This document shows, one piece after another, positions 35,059-43,328 of a stretch of 64,000 nt of DNA (position 1 is the stretch's first letter; each line of letters starts with the position of its first letter). The notes below the pieces were generated by a model. The model worked only from the letters and a program-made list of their open reading frames with translations, was not told where the DNA came from and made no database searches. Origin of the DNA: Sphaerisporangium sp. Its GTDB lineage: Bacteria > Actinomycetota > Actinomycetes > Streptosporangiales > Streptosporangiaceae. Position numbers and translations under genes: made by a program. The DNA lies in assembly GCA_025964675.1 (NCBI GenBank), contig JAOPYI010000146.1, positions 87,763 to 151,762 on the forward strand, written 5' to 3'.

Positions 35059-35828
35059 TCCGCGCGGCCCTTCCTGGCGCGGCGTACCAGCAGGTCGCGA
35101 AGCTCGCGCGTGTGGCGGCGGCTGACCGGGATCTCGGTGTCGCCGATGCGCACCGTGCAGCGGCCGGAGTCGATGTGCAGTTCGTCGATGTGCTTGACGG
35201 CCACCAGGTGGCTGCGGTGCACCCGGATGAACCCCCCGGCGGCCCAGCGCTCCTCCAGGGCGGCGAGCGGGATGCGCACCAGGTGGCTGCCCGTGGCGGT
35301 GTGGAGCCGGGCGTAGTCGCCCTGGGCCTCGACGTACCGCACGTCGGAGCTCGCGACGAACCGGGTGACCCCGGCCAGCTCGACCGGGATGGTCTCCGCG
35401 TCCGGCCCCGTACGGGATGCGTCCTCCACGGACTCGAGGGCGTCCGGTACGGCGGCGCAGACCCTGCGGATCGCCTCGGCGAGCCGCTCAGGCCGTACCG
35501 GCTTCAGCAGGTAGTCCTCGGCCTTGATCTCGAAGGCGTCCACCGCGTGCTCTTCGTAGGCGGTGACGAACACCACCCGGGGCGGCCGGGAGAACTGGGC
35601 CAGCAGGCGCCCCAGCACGACGCCGTCGAGGCCGCGCATCCGGATGTCGAGGAACACCGCCTCGACGGGCCTGCCGTCGGCCATGGCACGGTCGAGCATC
35701 TTCAGCGCCGACGCGCCGTCACGGGCCGTGGCCACCTCGCCGATGCGCGCATCGGCCCGCAGCAGGTACGCCAGATCCTCCAGCGCCGGCTGCTCGTCAT
35801 CCACCGCCAGCACGCGCAGGCCGGTCAC
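35055..35828 (-). CDS. LytTR-family response regulator
   Basis: 257-aa response regulator. The receiver domain has acidic pocket VDDEQ (residues 9-13), phospho-acceptor Asp in FLDIRMRG, TAYEEH and the KPV lysine. The C-terminal LytTR DNA-binding domain includes VRYVEAQGDYARLHT, GGFIRVHRSHLVAVKHI and IPVSRRHTRELRDLL. Such LytS/LytTR pairs (for example E. coli BtsSR and YpdAB) control pyruvate or carboxylate transporters. Its ATGA overlap with DUF485 and the symporter makes them its probable targets or partners. It lies 94 bp after the kinase gene. Confidence 0.92.
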   Translation of the reverse strand: MTGLRVLAVDDEQPALEDLAYLLRADARIGEVATARDGASALKMLDRAMADGRPVEAVFLDIRMRGLDGVVLGRLLAQFSRPPRVVFVTAYEEHAVDAFEIKAEDYLLKPVRPERLAEAIRRVCAAVPDALESVEDASRTGPDAETIPVELAGVTRFVASSDVRYVEAQGDYARLHTATGSHLVRIPLAALEERWAAGGFIRVHRSHLVAVKHIDELHIDSGRCTVRIGDTEIPVSRRHTRELRDLLVRRARKGRAE

Positions 35829-35922
35829 ATCACGTCCATTCGCCCGATCGCACTCCTGAATCCACTCGAGAGTGATGAATCAGGCGGTGGAAGTCAACGG
35901 GTCGCGTGGTCCGCGGTGGTAA

Positions 35923-37116
35923 CTATACGGAGACGCCTTGGCGGTACTTGGGGAGGCGGACGCTGACCTTGGCTCCGGCTCCCTGGGCCGTCTCGACCAC
36001 GAGGCCGTACTCGTCGCCGTAGACCTGGCGGAGCCGCTCGTCCACGTTGGCGAGGCCGACGCCGCCCGCGCCCGAGCGCTCGTCGGGGTCGCCGGACAGG
36101 ATGCGCCGCAGCCGCTCGGGGTCCATGCCGATGCCGTCGTCCTCCACGCTGATCAGGCACTCCGCGCCCGCGTCCTCGGCGATGATCGAGATGCGGCCGA
36201 CCCCGTCCTTGCTTTCCAGGCCGTGCCGCACGGCGTTCTCCACCAGCGGCTGGAGGCAGAGGAACGGCACGGCCACGGGCAGGACCTCCGGCGCGATGCG
36301 CAGCGTCACCCGGAGCTGGTCCCCGAAACGGGCGCGCTCCAGGGTCAGGTAGCGGTCGATCGAGCGGAGCTCCTCGGCGAGCGTGGTGAACTCGCCGTGC
36401 CGCCTGAAGGAGTAGCGGGTGAAGTCGGCGAAGTCCAGCAGCAGCTCACGGGCGCGCTCGGGATCGGTGCGGACGAAGGAGGCGATCGTCGTCAGCGAGT
36501 TGTAGATGAAGTGCGGGGAGATCTGCGCCCGCAGCGCCCGTACCTCGGCCTCCATGAGGAGGGTGCGCGACCTGTCGAGCTCGGCCAGCTCGAGCTGCGA
36601 GTCGACCCAGGTGGCGACCTCCTGCGTGGCGCGCACCAGGCCCGCCGAGGCGTGGTCGCCGTACGCCGCCAGCGAGCCCACCACCCGGTCGTCGGTCGTC
36701 AGCGGCACGACCACGGCGTACCTCACCGGGCACTCGGGCAGGTCGCAGGAGACCGCGTCGGGGCCGAGCACCTGGATGCGGCCGTCTCGGAGGGTCGCTG
36801 CGGCGTGGGCGAAGGCGTTCCTCGCGTGGTGGTCACCGGCGCCGTCGTAGACCAGCAACTCCTCGCCGTTGGTGATCGCGATGGCAGGTGAGCCGAGCAG
36901 CTCCCGCAGGTAGCGCGAGGCCTTCAGCGCCCCGGCGGCCGTCAGCCCGGCCCGCAGCGGCGGCGCGGCGAGTGAGGCGGTGTGGAGGGTCTCGAAGGTG
37001 GCGCGCTCGGCGGGGCTGGTGCCGAGCTCGCGCCGCCCGCGCAGCACGCGCCAGAGCACCACCGCGGGCACCCCGACGAGAACGAGGAGCACGGGCACGG
37101 CCAGCAGCGGTTCCAC
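35923..37116 (-). CDS. LytS-type sensor histidine kinase
   Basis: 397-aa sensor kinase. It has one N-terminal membrane helix (LLAVPVLLVLVGVPAVVLW), a GAF-like middle domain (about 75-190), the His_kinase motif with phospho-acceptor His in ISPHFIYNSLTTIASF, RYSFRR, and an HATPase domain (PFLCLQPLVENAVRHGLE, VEDDGIGM, GGVGLANVDERLRQVYG). The start is taken as GTG 37116 since the membrane helix begins there; the long upstream frame runs through the HIT gene antisense. It lacks the multi-helix 5TM sensor of classical LytS, so the signal may be intracellular. It pairs with the LytTR regulator downstream. Confidence 0.88.
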   Translation of the reverse strand: MEPLLAVPVLLVLVGVPAVVLWRVLRGRRELGTSPAERATFETLHTASLAAPPLRAGLTAAGALKASRYLRELLGSPAIAITNGEELLVYDGAGDHHARNAFAHAAATLRDGRIQVLGPDAVSCDLPECPVRYAVVVPLTTDDRVVGSLAAYGDHASAGLVRATQEVATWVDSQLELAELDRSRTLLMEAEVRALRAQISPHFIYNSLTTIASFVRTDPERARELLLDFADFTRYSFRRHGEFTTLAEELRSIDRYLTLERARFGDQLRVTLRIAPEVLPVAVPFLCLQPLVENAVRHGLESKDGVGRISIIAEDAGAECLISVEDDGIGMDPERLRRILSGDPDERSGAGGVGLANVDERLRQVYGDEYGLVVETAQGAGAKVSVRLPKYRQGVSV

Positions 37117-37178
37117 GCCGCCGGAGCCTACTCCACGAATCCGATCTCGAGAGCCCTCCGAACCCGGCCCCGCCCGGC

Positions 37179-37625
37179 CTAGTCCACGGCGTCGTCGAGG
37201 GTTTTGCGGATCTTTGTGGCGTAGGACTCCGCCTCGGCCTCGCCGGCGTACTTCACGCGGGGCCAGAAGAAGCCGCGCAGGCCGTCCTTCCGGTTGCGGG
37301 GGACGATGTGGGCGTGAAGGTGCGGGACGCTCTGGCTGATCCGGTTGTTGATCGCCACGAAGGTGCCCGCCGCCCCGAGGCCGTCCTCGACGGCGCGGGC
37401 GATCGCCTGGACCCGCGCGAAGTACGGCCCGACCGCCTCCGCCGGCAGGTCGGCGAGGGTCTCGACGTGCTCCCTCGGGATGACGAGCACGTGCCCCTTG
37501 AACACCGGGCGGGCGTCGAGGAAGGCGAATGCCACATCGTCCGCCAGCACGACGTGCGCGGGCAGGGCGCCCGCGGCGATCCCGCAGAACAGGCACGATC
37601 CGGCGTGGGCCTCCTGCACGGTCAA
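37179..37625 (-). CDS. HIT family nucleotide-binding protein
   Basis: About 148-aa histidine-triad protein (Hint/HinT-like purine-nucleoside phosphoramidase group). Catalytic triad motif is HLHAHIVP near residue 100; CLFCGIAAGALPAHVV with a Cys pair and VFKGHVLVIPREHVETL are typical of the family. The start is uncertain: TTG 37625 with GAGAGAGG upstream is favoured, with GTG 37619 as alternative. It is 62 bp upstream of the sensor kinase on the same strand. Substrate in the cell unknown. Confidence 0.82.
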   Translation of the reverse strand: MTVQEAHAGSCLFCGIAAGALPAHVVLADDVAFAFLDARPVFKGHVLVIPREHVETLADLPAEAVGPYFARVQAIARAVEDGLGAAGTFVAINNRISQSVPHLHAHIVPRNRKDGLRGFFWPRVKYAGEAEAESYATKIRKTLDDAVD

Positions 37626-37673
37626 CGCCGCCACCTCTCTCACGTTCGCCGTGACATTGAAGCATGGCCCCGT

Positions 37674-37692
37674 GCCCGGATCCATGCCGGGC
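37674..37692 (-). terminator. possible terminator after DUF5335 gene
   Basis: GCCCGG-ATCCATG-CCGGGC is a 6-bp perfect stem with a 7-base loop, about 100 bp beyond the DUF5335-like stop and 49 bp before the HIT start. No U-tract. Confidence 0.3.
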
Positions 37693-37789
37693 CAGGGGTG
37701 GCGATCCACGAGAGCGAAAAACCCGTGCCGCTGGACTTCGCGGGGCGTCCCGGACAGGCGTCGCGGCCGGGTGGGAAGGGACAGGGGGC

Positions 37790-38149
37790 TCAGCCCGAGG
37801 CGGGGGCCAGGTGGAGCGTCACGATCGTCTGGTTCCCCTCGGCGTCGAAGACGTCGAACGCCCGGATCGTGCCGTTGACCGTGTCGGCCAGGATCCTCTG
37901 CGGACGGTCGATCGCATGACGCAACACCACCGGATAGCGCCCGTCGCGGCCTCCCATCCCGACGGAGAACTGGTCGTCCTTGGGGTCGTACTCCAGGTAG
38001 GCCAGCGGGATCCTCTCCGCTTCGAACAGGTCGCCGAACTCCTTGGTCACCAGTTCGACGGTCGCATCGGCCCCCTCATAGTTGCGCGTCATCGCGTCAA
38101 AGAACTCACGCCATTCCTCACGCGGAAGCTCCGGCCGCTCCTGATCCAT
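37790..38149 (-). CDS. DUF5335 family protein
   Basis: 119-aa small acidic protein resembling actinobacterial DUF5335 proteins, all of unknown function. Visible features: ELPREEWREFFDAMTRNYEGAD at the N-terminus, PLAYLEYDPKDDQFSVGMGG and RYPVVLRHAIDRPQRI in the middle, and an ending DAEGNQTIVTLHL. No cysteines, membrane segments or known catalytic motif. ATG 38149 (MDQERPEL) is preferred, with GAGAGGGG upstream. Monocistronic between two regulatory loci. Confidence 0.7.
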   Translation of the reverse strand: MDQERPELPREEWREFFDAMTRNYEGADATVELVTKEFGDLFEAERIPLAYLEYDPKDDQFSVGMGGRDGRYPVVLRHAIDRPQRILADTVNGTIRAFDVFDAEGNQTIVTLHLAPASG

Positions 38150-38253
38150 GTCATGGCCCCTCTCACCGGCCACAGCCCGGCAAGGCCGCGTCGTCACCAT
38201 GCTTGACGAGCCCGTGACCGGGCCACATCACCCGATCGAGTAGAAGTGCCCGG

Positions 38254-39705
38254 TCAGTGTGAAGGCACGCCGCCGTCGACGGCGGGCAGCCGGATCCGGA
38301 ACACCGTGCGCCCCGGACGGCTCTCGACCTCCACCGAGCCGTCGTGCGCGCCCACCACCGCCCGCACGATGGCCAGCCCGAGGCCGGTTCCCCCTGAGGC
38401 ACGCGACCGGCCGAGGTCGGCCCGCACGAACCGCTCGAAGATCTCCCCGCGGACCTCCTCGGGGATGCCCGGCCCGTCGTCGGCCACCGACAGCTCCCAC
38501 CACGGCTCTCCGTCCGCCGGGGGGCCCACCCGCACCATCACGGTGGTGCCCGCCGGGGTGTGGGTGCGGGCGTTGTGCAGCAGGTTGGTCAGCACCTGGT
38601 GGAGCCGGTCCGCGTCGCCGGGTACCGTGACCGGCTCCTCGGGAAGTTCGAGCCGCCAGCGATGATCGGGCCCGGCGACCCGGGCGTCCCCTGCGGCGTC
38701 GATGACGAGACGGGTCAGGTCGACCTCCTCGCGCCGGAGCGGGCGCCCCGCGTCGAGGCGGGCCAGCAGGAGCATGTCGTCGACCAGGTGGCCCATCCTC
38801 ACGGACTCCGCCTGGACGCGGTCGAGCGCGTGCCGTACCTCGGCCGGCACGGGTCCCGGGTGGCGCCGGGCCAGCTCGGAGTGCCCTCGGATCGCGGCCA
38901 GCGGCGTGCGCAGCTCGTGGCTGGCGTCGGCGGCGAACCTCCGCAGACGCTGCTCGCTCGCGTGCCGCCGGGCGAGCGCGTCGCCGACGTGCTCCAGCAT
39001 CCGGTTGAACGCCGCCCCGACCTGTCCCACCTCTGTGCGCGGGTCGGTGTACGGGACTCCCCGTGGCAACGCGACCTCGCCGTCGGCGAGCGGCAGCTGC
39101 GTCACCCCGCGTGCGGTGGCGGCCACCCTCCGCAGGGGACGGAGCGACACCCCTACCCACAGCGCCCCGGCGACGCCGGTCACGAGGAGGGCGGCGGCGA
39201 AGACCACGGCGTCGACGGCCTCCAGGCGGTGCACGGTGTTCTCCGCCGCTACCAGGGGAAGACCGGTGACGAGCGTGTCGCCGTCTTGGCCGGGCACGGC
39301 CATCAGGCGGTAGTCGCCCAGCCAGGACAGTCTGACGGTGTGTCCCTTGCCGTCGGCCGGAAGCGCCGCGAGAGCCGACGTGTCCCCGGGCGAGAGGGTC
39401 AGCGTGGCACCGTTCGCGGAGGTGTCGTCGGCGTCCCGCTGCGGGGCGACCACGGCGGCCTGCGTGATCGTGCTTGCCACCAGCCTCGCACCGAAGGTCC
39501 CACGGGACTGGCCTCGCGTGTCGCCCTGGGAGTGCTCCAGGCTGGCGGCGTACCCGCCCCCCGACGCGTAGAGCTGGTGGTCGAGGCCGTCCAGCACGAA
39601 CCTGTCGAGCGCGAGGACGCTCGCGACCCCCACCGCTGCGCACGCGCAGGCGAGGAGCACCAGCAGCCCGGCGGTGAGGCGGCCCCGCAGCGACACCGGG
39701 GGCAT
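38254..39705 (-). CDS. HisKA sensor histidine kinase (OmpR-type system)
   Basis: 483-aa membrane sensor kinase. It has an N-terminal helix (LTAGLLVLLACACAAVGVASVLALD), an extracytoplasmic sensor of about 120 residues, and a second helix (AVVFAAALLVTGVAGALWVGVS). A HAMP region follows, then HisKA with phospho-acceptor His in ASHELRTPLAAIRGHSELA, and the ATPase with N box LTNLLHNARTHTPAG, VADDGPGIP and GGTGLGLAIV. ATG 39705 comes 29 bp after the response regulator stop. It should sense an envelope or redox-related signal and control the divergent flavin electron-transfer operon (inference). Confidence 0.92.
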   Translation of the reverse strand: MPPVSLRGRLTAGLLVLLACACAAVGVASVLALDRFVLDGLDHQLYASGGGYAASLEHSQGDTRGQSRGTFGARLVASTITQAAVVAPQRDADDTSANGATLTLSPGDTSALAALPADGKGHTVRLSWLGDYRLMAVPGQDGDTLVTGLPLVAAENTVHRLEAVDAVVFAAALLVTGVAGALWVGVSLRPLRRVAATARGVTQLPLADGEVALPRGVPYTDPRTEVGQVGAAFNRMLEHVGDALARRHASEQRLRRFAADASHELRTPLAAIRGHSELARRHPGPVPAEVRHALDRVQAESVRMGHLVDDMLLLARLDAGRPLRREEVDLTRLVIDAAGDARVAGPDHRWRLELPEEPVTVPGDADRLHQVLTNLLHNARTHTPAGTTVMVRVGPPADGEPWWELSVADDGPGIPEEVRGEIFERFVRADLGRSRASGGTGLGLAIVRAVVGAHDGSVEVESRPGRTVFRIRLPAVDGGVPSH

Positions 39706-39734
39706 CGGACCGCGCCGCCGCACCCGGGGGGGCC

Positions 39735-40475
39735 TCACGCGGGGACCGGTTTGAGCACGTAGCCGACACCGCGCACCGTGTGGATCAGCGGCGCCCGCCC
39801 GGCGTCGATCTTCCTGCGCAGGTAGGAGATGTACAGCTCGACCACGTGCGCCTGCCCTCCGAAGTCGTACGACCACACGCGGTCGAGAATCTGCGCCTTG
39901 CTGAGCACCCGGCGCGGGTTGCGCATGAGAAAGCGCAGCAGCTCGAACTCGGTGGGGGTCAGGTCCACCAGCTGCCCCGCCCGGGTCACCTCGCGGGCGT
40001 CCTCGTCCATGATCAGATCACCGACCGACAGCTTGTCGCCGGTGCCCGCGCGGGTCATGCCGGCCCGCCGCAGCAGGCCCCGCAGCCGGGCGAGGACCTC
40101 CTCCAGGCTGAACGGCTTGGTGACGTAGTCGTCGCCGCCCGCCGTGATCCCCGCGATCCTGTCCTCTACCGAGTCCCTGGCCGTGAGGAAGAGCACGCAG
40201 ACCTGGGGGATCTCCGCGCGCAGCCGGCGCAGTACCTCGAGGCCGCCGACGTCGGGGAGCATGATGTCGAGGACGACCGCGTCGGGCATGAACTCGCGGG
40301 CCAGCCTCAGCGCCGAAGCGCCGTCGCCGGCCACCTGTACGTCCCAGCCCTCGTAGCGCAGCACCGCGCTCAGGACCTCGGCCAGGTCGGGCTCGTCGTC
40401 GACGACCAGCACGCGGACCGGCGTTCCGTCGGGACGCAGCAGGCCGGTGGCCAGGGAAGAGGTAATTTCCACCAT
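39735..40475 (-). CDS. OmpR/PhoB-family response regulator
   Basis: 246-aa response regulator. Receiver domain: VVDDEP, phospho-acceptor Asp in VVLDIMLPDVGG, FLTARDS, YVTKPFS. The winged-helix output domain has DLTPTEFELLRFLMRNPRRVLSKAQI, VWSYDFGGQAHVVELYISYL and HTVRGVGYVL. ATG 40475 (MVEITSS); the shorter core starts about 18 residues in. The 136-bp region between it and the ferric-reductase-like gene contains an 11-bp-period direct repeat, the usual layout for OmpR-family binding, so it probably controls both directions. Confidence 0.93.
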   Translation of the reverse strand: MVEITSSLATGLLRPDGTPVRVLVVDDEPDLAEVLSAVLRYEGWDVQVAGDGASALRLAREFMPDAVVLDIMLPDVGGLEVLRRLRAEIPQVCVLFLTARDSVEDRIAGITAGGDDYVTKPFSLEEVLARLRGLLRRAGMTRAGTGDKLSVGDLIMDEDAREVTRAGQLVDLTPTEFELLRFLMRNPRRVLSKAQILDRVWSYDFGGQAHVVELYISYLRRKIDAGRAPLIHTVRGVGYVLKPVPA

Positions 40476-40523
40476 GATGTTTCGAGGGTCCTATCCGTAG
40501 TGCAACGCAGCCTATGTGATTCT

Positions 40524-40539
40524 TCTGAGCTTCCTCTGA
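40524..40539. promoter_or_regulatory. direct repeat, candidate response-regulator box
   Basis: TCTGA at 40524-40528 and 40535-40539 (context TTCTGAGCTTCCTCTGAAC) repeats with an 11-bp period in the divergent promoter region of the two-component system and the electron-transfer operon. Direct repeats one helical turn apart are typical of OmpR/PhoB-type regulators. Confidence 0.5.
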
Positions 40540-40611
40540 ACGGCCGTCCTCATAGGAAAAGCAGAGATTGCGCTGGCACGGTGAGCGGTGACTCGACGAA
40601 AGGAGCACCTT

Positions 40612-41985
40612 GTGACCACCACGCACGCCGGCCACCGGCCGCGCTCCAACGGGCGGCACACGTCCGCGGCGCCAGGCAGGAGGCCGCGCGCGGTGCCGGT
40701 GGTGACCCAGGGACTCATCGCCGCCGGAGCCGTGGCAGTGCTCGGGCTGTGGTGGTCGGACACCACATCGGTCTCCGGGCTCGGCGGCTGGCTGACCGAC
40801 GCGGGAAGGATCACGGGGCTGCTGGCGGGTTACGCGATCGCCGTGCTGCTCGCGCTCATGGCCCGGATCCCGGCGCTGGAGCGAGGGGTCGGCGCCGACC
40901 GGCTGGCCCGCTGGCACGCGATGGGCGGCCGCTACACCGTGGGGCTCGCCGTGGCCCACACGCTGCTGATCATCTGGGGCTACGCCGTCACGGCCCGCAC
41001 AGACGTGGTCCACGAGAGCGTGAACATGGTGCTGACCTACTCCGACATGCTGATGGCCACGGTGGCGGTGCTGCTACTGGTCGGCGTCGGCGCCGTCTCG
41101 GCCAAGGCCGTACGATCGCGTATACGATACGAGACCTGGTTCTACCTGCACTTCTACACCTACCTCGCGGCTGCGCTCGCCTTCAGCCACCAGCTCAGCA
41201 ACGGCGCCGAGTTCGTCGACAACCGGCCGGCCCAGCTCGCCTGGTACGCGCTGTACGGCGCGGTGGGGGCCCTGCTGGCGTGGTACAGGTTCGTGACGCC
41301 CGTGGCGCAGGCGTTCCGGCACCGTCTGCGGGTCACGCGCGTCGTGCCGGAGGCCCCGGGGGTCGTCTCGGTGTACCTGACCGGCCGCCACCTGGGCGAG
41401 CTGAAGGCCGAGGCCGGTCAGTTCTTCCGGTGGCGGTTCCTCACCCGCGACCTGTGGTGGGCGGCGAACCCGTACTCCCTGTCCGCCGTGCCCGCGACCC
41501 ATCAGCTGAGGATCACGGTCAAGGACCTGGGCGACCAGAGCCGGTCGCTGAGCCGCCTGCGGCCGGGCGTCCGCGTCGCCGCGGAGGGCCCGTACGGCGC
41601 GTTCACGGCGGGCCGCGCGACCCGGCGCGAGGTGCTGCTGATCGCGGGCGGGGTGGGCATCACCCCGATACGGGCGCTCTTCGAGACGGTGCCGGGCGAG
41701 GTGACCCTGCTCTACCGGGCGAGCAGGCCGCAGGACGTGGTGTTCCAGCGCGAGCTGTCGGCCATCGCGGCCAGGCGAGGCGCGGCGCTGCACTACCTGG
41801 TCGGCCCCCGGGCCGAGGTCGGCGAGCCGTTCACCGCCGAGGTGCTCACCTCTCTGGTGCCCCGGCTGCGCGACCACGACGTCTACCTCTGCGGCCCGTC
41901 AGGCATGACCGGGACGGCTGTCGCGGCACTGCGCCGCGCGGGGGTGCCTCGCCGTCGTATCCACCATGAATCGTTCGAGTTCTGA
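40612..41985 (+). CDS. ferric-reductase-like membrane flavocytochrome (NAD(P)H:heme:flavin oxidoreductase)
   Basis: 457-aa protein. The N-terminal half has six membrane helices of the ferric reductase-like domain with paired heme-ligand histidines (H-x13-H in RWHAMGGRYTVGLAVAH, and H-x12-H in YLHFYTYLAAALAFSH). The C-terminal half is an FAD/NAD(P)H oxidoreductase with NPYSLSAVPA for FAD, GPYGAFT, LIAGGVGITPIRAL and YLCGPSGMTG for NAD(P). It should pass electrons from cytoplasmic NAD(P)H across the membrane to an external acceptor. GTG 40612 has AAAGGAG upstream. It is followed by an FMN-binding protein and ApbE, a flavin-based extracytosolic electron-transfer set. Confidence 0.9.
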   Translation: MTTTHAGHRPRSNGRHTSAAPGRRPRAVPVVTQGLIAAGAVAVLGLWWSDTTSVSGLGGWLTDAGRITGLLAGYAIAVLLALMARIPALERGVGADRLARWHAMGGRYTVGLAVAHTLLIIWGYAVTARTDVVHESVNMVLTYSDMLMATVAVLLLVGVGAVSAKAVRSRIRYETWFYLHFYTYLAAALAFSHQLSNGAEFVDNRPAQLAWYALYGAVGALLAWYRFVTPVAQAFRHRLRVTRVVPEAPGVVSVYLTGRHLGELKAEAGQFFRWRFLTRDLWWAANPYSLSAVPATHQLRITVKDLGDQSRSLSRLRPGVRVAAEGPYGAFTAGRATRREVLLIAGGVGITPIRALFETVPGEVTLLYRASRPQDVVFQRELSAIAARRGAALHYLVGPRAEVGEPFTAEVLTSLVPRLRDHDVYLCGPSGMTGTAVAALRRAGVPRRRIHHESFEF

Positions 41986-42021
41986 CTTGATATCGCCCGG
42001 CCGATCCAAGGAGTCCCCCCT

Positions 42022-42477
42022 ATGCGCAGAGCCATCTTCGCCGTCCTGGTCACAGCCGTCGGCCTCGTGCTGCTGCTGTCGTTCAAACCCCACGAGGTCG
42101 CCTCGGCCGCTCGCCCGCCAGCCGCCGTCTCCACGGCACCGAAGAAGACGCAGGGGAGCCAGGCCAAGAAGACCCAGGCGAGCCAGGCCAAAGAAAGCGC
42201 CCCCCGCACGGTGACGGGCGACGCGATCGACACCCGCTGGGGCCCCGTGCAGGTCAGGGTCACCCTCACGGGCAGCAAGATCACCAAGGTGGAGACCTTG
42301 GTGGTGCCGGACTCCAACGGCCGCGACCAGGAGATCAATTCCTTCGCCGTCCCCATCCTGACCCAGGAGGCGCTGGCCGCGCAGAGCGCCCAGATCGACA
42401 CCGTGTCGGGCGCGACCTACACCAGCGAGGGGTACGCCGGGTCCCTGCAGAGCGCCCTTGACAAGGCAGGCGTGTAG
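42022..42477 (+). CDS. membrane-anchored FMN-binding domain protein
   Basis: 151-aa protein. Residues 1-30 form a signal-anchor (RRAIFAVLVTAVGLVLLLSF), followed by a Lys/Gln-rich linker made of two KKTQxSQA repeats (about 41-56) and an FMN-binding domain. The flavinylation motif is DTVSGATYTS, with Thr132 the expected FMN attachment site (as in NqrC/RnfG-type proteins). ApbE, the transferase that adds FMN, is encoded immediately downstream. It is predicted to accept electrons from the ferric-reductase-like protein on the outer face of the membrane. ATG 42022 follows an AAGGAG site. Confidence 0.9.
   Translation: MRRAIFAVLVTAVGLVLLLSFKPHEVASAARPPAAVSTAPKKTQGSQAKKTQASQAKESAPRTVTGDAIDTRWGPVQVRVTLTGSKITKVETLVVPDSNGRDQEINSFAVPILTQEALAAQSAQIDTVSGATYTSEGYAGSLQSALDKAGV
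42142..42189 (+). repeat. two 24-bp tandem repeats in the FMN-binding protein linker
   Basis: Units 42142-42165 and 42166-42189 differ at two bases and encode KKTQGSQA and KKTQASQA. They lengthen the flexible basic linker between membrane anchor and flavin domain; copy number may vary between strains. Confidence 0.85.
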
Positions 42478-43254
42478 GTGCGGCACGTGGAGCACGTCAT
42501 GGGCACGGTCTTCTCCTTCGACGTGCGGCACGAGCCCTCAGAGGTCCTGCGTGACGCCCTCGCCACGGCGGTGGCCCTGCTCCACCGGGTGGACGAGGTG
42601 TTCTCCACCTACCGCGCGGACAGCCCGGTCAGCCGTCTCGGGCGCGGCGAGATCACCCTGGCCGGCTGCCCCGGGGAGGTCGCCGAGGTGCTGGCGCTCT
42701 GCGACGAGGCGGCCTCGGTGAGCTCCGGATACTTCACCAGCACGCCCGGCGGGCGGCTGGACCCGTCCGGCATGGTGAAGGGATGGGCGGTGGAGCGGGC
42801 GTCGGCGGTGCTGCGGGAGGCGGGCGCCACCCGTCACAGCGTCAACGGCGGCGGTGACGTACGGGTCTCGGGCGAGCCCGAGCCGGGCCGGCCGTGGCGG
42901 GTCGGCGTGGCGCACCCGCTGCGCCCGGGCGCCCTCGCCACGGTCGTCTCCGGCCGCGACCTGGCGGTGGCGACCTCCGGCACGGCGGAGCGGGGCCCGC
43001 ACATCATCGACCCGCACGCGGGCGCTCCCGCCACGGCCCTGGCGTCCGTCACCGTGGTCGCCGGTACCCTGACCAGGGCGGACGCGATGGCCACGGCGGC
43101 GTTCGCCATGGGTGAGGGCGCCCGGGAGTGGGCCGAGCGCCTGCCGGGCCTCGAGGTCTTCGCGATCACGGCCTCGGGCGCGACGTGGTGGACCGGCGGC
43201 TTCCCCCGCTACGGCCTCACGCACCCGGCACAAGCATCAAATCATGTGCTATGA
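42478..43254 (+). CDS. apbE: FAD:protein FMN transferase (ApbE)
   Basis: 258-aa ApbE flavin transferase, covalently attaching FMN from FAD to a Thr of target proteins. Features: MGTVFSFDV at the N-terminus, LLHRVDEVFSTYRADSPVSRL, GRLDPSGMVKGWAVERA, VNGGGDVRVSG, ATSGTAERGPHIIDPHAG and LTRADAMATAAFAMG (Mg site), in family order. GTG 42478 starts directly after the FMN-binding protein stop. It has no signal peptide or lipobox, whereas many ApbE proteins are exported, so flavinylation may happen before export of the partner. Its target is almost certainly Thr132 of the neighbouring protein. Confidence 0.93.
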   Translation: MRHVEHVMGTVFSFDVRHEPSEVLRDALATAVALLHRVDEVFSTYRADSPVSRLGRGEITLAGCPGEVAEVLALCDEAASVSSGYFTSTPGGRLDPSGMVKGWAVERASAVLREAGATRHSVNGGGDVRVSGEPEPGRPWRVGVAHPLRPGALATVVSGRDLAVATSGTAERGPHIIDPHAGAPATALASVTVVAGTLTRADAMATAAFAMGEGAREWAERLPGLEVFAITASGATWWTGGFPRYGLTHPAQASNHVL

Positions 43255-43261
43255 CGTGATT
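43240..43261. promoter_or_regulatory. inverted repeat upstream of aminotransferase
   Basis: AATCATGT-N6-ACGTGATT is an inverted repeat with 7 of 8 matching arm positions. It overlaps the apbE stop and lies about 70 bp before the preferred aminotransferase start. The AT-rich context suggests a promoter with operator. Confidence 0.35.
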
Positions 43262-43328
43262 GATGAGTGAATCGGACAGTGCCCGGCATCCTTTCCGAGC
43301 TCGGCGGTCCCTCGGCGAAAGGACGACC

